Assembly: GCF_006228385.1 (NCBI RefSeq)
Contig: NZ_CP039852.1
Coordinates: 1,566,001-1,630,000, forward strand
DNA: 64,000 nucleotides
DNA from: Salinimonas iocasae
GTDB lineage: Bacteria; Pseudomonadota; Gammaproteobacteria; Enterobacterales; Alteromonadaceae
Reading direction: 5' to 3'
In this document: piece after piece, positions 62,436 to 64,000 of the stretch
Numbering within the stretch: position 1 is the first letter of the stretch
Layout of the letters: each line of letters begins with the position of its first letter
Notes under the pieces: generated by a model
Told to the model about the DNA's origin: nothing
The model's database searches: none
What the model saw: the letters and a program-made list of their open reading frames with translations, nothing else
Made by a program: the position numbers and the translations under genes

Positions 62436-63236
62436 TTATTGACCGCCAGCGCCGCTTCCGGAACCGGAGGGCGAACTAACAACCTTAGTCGCAATATCGC
62501 GAATTTCGTTTTCCAGCGAACTGATTCGACTTGCCAGTGTGTTATTACGCTTTTCTAAAACGCTAAGCTTATCGTTAACATTCTTAACACTTCGAGCCTG
62601 TTGGGTTTTATCGCTATTAACCTGTTCAATTGCCACGTTCAGCGCCAGCAATTCATCAGCCAGTGATGCCAGCTGGTTGTTGATAGAAGTCAGACGGCTC
62701 TGGTGTGTATCAACATCATCAGCAACCGTTTTAACAGACGCTGTCAGGGATTTCTCCATCCCGTTCACTTTGTCATTAAGTTCAGTTATCTCTTTCTGGT
62801 TACGACGCCACGCTGACGCCCAAAGCTTATCCATTTGCTCCCACAATTCCTGAGATTTTTCGGATAGCTCATTAACCTTGACCTGAAGTGCAACGGTGGA
62901 CTCACCCATTTCCTCATCAGTTGCGCTGAGTTTTCTCTCAAGCTCAGCCAGTCGAGACTCTGCATCATCAGCTACAGCCTGCTGTTGCTGCAACAGTGTA
63001 TATAAATAATAACAGCCGCCTAAACCACCAAGTGCTATCAACAGAGCAATGACAACAAAAAATGTACTGGCTCCAGAGCGTGCCGGCTTTTCATTGTCTT
63101 TAGGGGGAGGGGCGTCAGCAGTCCCTTCACTTTTTATTGTATGCGCTGCTGCATGTCGTTGCTTTTGATAGTCGCGACGATCTTCGTCATCCAATCGAAT
63201 TGTTGGGAAATCATCATCTCTGGAATCGTTTGCCAT
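62436..63236 (-). CDS. Single-TM coiled-coil protein, unknown
   Basis: A 266-aa bitopic membrane protein. Residues 1-53 are hydrophilic and cytoplasmic (TIRLDDEDRRDYQKQ), one TM helix is at about 57-80 (TFFVVIALLIALGGLGGCYY), and a long periplasmic coiled coil covers about 83-250 (AESRLAELERKLSATDEE, then repeated leucine-heptad stretches such as INNQLASLADELLALN). The tail is SSPSGSGSGAGGQ. The layout recalls cell-division or envelope-spanning scaffold proteins, but there is no family match by eye. It faces a divergent non-coding gap to the nitrilase gene. Confidence 0.72.
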   Translation of the reverse strand: MANDSRDDDFPTIRLDDEDRRDYQKQRHAAAHTIKSEGTADAPPPKDNEKPARSGASTFFVVIALLIALGGLGGCYYLYTLLQQQQAVADDAESRLAELERKLSATDEEMGESTVALQVKVNELSEKSQELWEQMDKLWASAWRRNQKEITELNDKVNGMEKSLTASVKTVADDVDTHQSRLTSINNQLASLADELLALNVAIEQVNSDKTQQARSVKNVNDKLSVLEKRNNTLASRISSLENEIRDIATKVVSSPSGSGSGAGGQ

Positions 63237-63482
63237 ATTACCTTTATATCCACATTTTCCGGCGAAATCTGCAGCGCAGCATAGTATCGCTTATTCAGCA
63301 TGAAAGCTAATGTCAGCCTGTATCTAACGGAACCGCGCTATCGCCAGGAACAAATTGATTATTGTGAGCCGATTAAAAACCCGTCAGTAATTGCATTATC
63401 CGTAAAATAACGCTCAGGTTCAAATGTCAGATGCAATTAGTACACCAGTGAATGTGAACTGGCCTTCCGTGGCCGGGTTTCG

Positions 63483-64000
63483 CTATCGGTTTCCTATCCA
63501 GTCTACCCGATACAAATCACGGCGTCGGTCAAGGTAGTTACGTACCGAGCCTTCGTTTTGCAAACGATTCAGTTTGTCCAAATCCAAATCTACAATTAAC
63601 GTCATTTCTGTATTCGGCGTTGTTTCTGAAACGATAGCATCATGTGGAAATGCAAAATCAGAAGGTGAGAACACAGCTGTCTGACCATACTGGATGTCAA
63701 CATTATCTACTTTTGGCAGATTACCAACACTACCTGCAATAGCTACATAACATTCGTTTTCAATTGCACGCGCCTGCGCACAGCGACGTACCCGCAGGTA
63801 GCCATTTTTTGTATCGGTCCAAAACGGCACGAACAAAATCTGCATTTCCTGTTCAGACAGTACACGTCCCAACTCAGGAAATTCGACGTCATAACAGATA
63901 AGTACGCCGATTTTGCCAAAGTCGGTATCAAATACTTTCAGGCTGTCACCGCCTTTCATGATCCAGTCTTTTTTCTCATGCGGAGTGGGATGCAGTTTGT
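63483..64000 (-). CDS. Carbon-nitrogen hydrolase (nitrilase superfamily), 5' end outside the window
   Basis: The C-terminal part of a nitrilase-family amidase; the frame stays open to the window edge, so an internal ATG at 63959 is not the start. The catalytic Lys region (KLHPTPHEKKDW) is at the edge, and the catalytic Cys is in VLICYDVEFPEL. The Glu of the triad lies beyond the window. NGYLRVRRCAQARAIENECY and SPSDFAFPHDA are typical of the group fused to an N-terminal GNAT acetyltransferase. That fusion is my best guess for the full gene. Substrate unknown. Confidence 0.88.
   Translation of the reverse strand, partial: KLHPTPHEKKDWIMKGGDSLKVFDTDFGKIGVLICYDVEFPELGRVLSEQEMQILFVPFWTDTKNGYLRVRRCAQARAIENECYVAIAGSVGNLPKVDNVDIQYGQTAVFSPSDFAFPHDAIVSETTPNTEMTLIVDLDLDKLNRLQNEGSVRNYLDRRRDLYRVDWIGNR

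Noticed and set aside
63300..63410. 36-codon plus-strand ORF between the coiled-coil protein and nitrilase genes
   Set aside because: No ribosome-binding site and no known similarity.

Overview
The window reads as chromosomal DNA of a marine gammaproteobacterium, most likely Alteromonadaceae (Alteromonas/Salinimonas type). This is inferred from gene content: rimP-nusA-infB-rbfA-truB-rpsO, recC-recB-recD without ptrA, DUF2750, DUF2789 and DUF3718 proteins, a short RNase J, an S46 peptidase, and many GGDEF/EAL/HD-GYP and fatty-acid genes. No insertion sequence, prophage, CRISPR array or rRNA was found. The region is densely coding and looks like a stable core/accessory mix.

Layout. 1-5.5 kb: two small conserved proteins, a periplasmic S46 dipeptidyl-peptidase, an RNase J-like nuclease that appears to start on ATT, and a small secreted protein paired with a five-TM membrane protein. 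5.6-9.9 kb: a 1425-aa propeller/PAS/GGDEF/EAL c-di-GMP protein with an upstream CRP-like site. 9.9-12.6 kb: a two-subunit molybdenum hydroxylase. 12.8-15.7 kb: acyl-CoA synthetase, a small periplasmic protein and an all-alpha dUTPase. 16.1-24.9 kb: RecC, RecB and RecD with overlapping reading frames, preceded by a leader with a terminator-like hairpin. 24.8-27.9 kb: an unknown protein and a zinc metalloprotease flanking a perfect FNR box. 27.9-34.1 kb: a molybdenum block, with moeB and an aspartoacylase-like gene divergent from moaB-C-D-E-modA-B-C. 34.1-35.5 kb: hemN.

35.8-42.8 kb is a fatty-acid/hydroxyacid block: histidine phosphatase, acyl-CoA dehydrogenase, APH-type kinase, MDR reductase, SDR, and a DmdC-like acyl-CoA dehydrogenase. 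The kinase/dehydrogenase pair resembles mammalian ACAD11 and Pseudomonas LvaA/LvaC. 43-47.1 kb: DUF3718 protein, TonB-domain protein, LysR regulator, a 50-aa entericidin-type lipoprotein, an MscS channel and pterin dehydratase. 47.3-47.7 kb: three identical initiator tRNA genes. 48.0-52.4 kb: an MHYT hybrid kinase and an HD-GYP regulator, lying between the initiator tRNAs and the rimP operon. 52.4-59.1 kb: rimP-nusA-infB-rbfA-truB and rpsO with leader regulatory structures. 59.2-64 kb: a secreted protein, a cytochrome c lipoprotein, two unknown cell-envelope proteins, and the 3' part of a nitrilase-family gene cut by the window edge.

Functional links. The molybdate importer and cofactor genes could supply the molybdenum hydroxylase. 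The phosphotransferase/dehydrogenase cluster may handle 4-hydroxy acids. Two c-di-GMP proteins (GGDEF-EAL and HD-GYP) sit behind CRP-like and Fur-like sites respectively. All regulatory sites were found by eye and are predictions.
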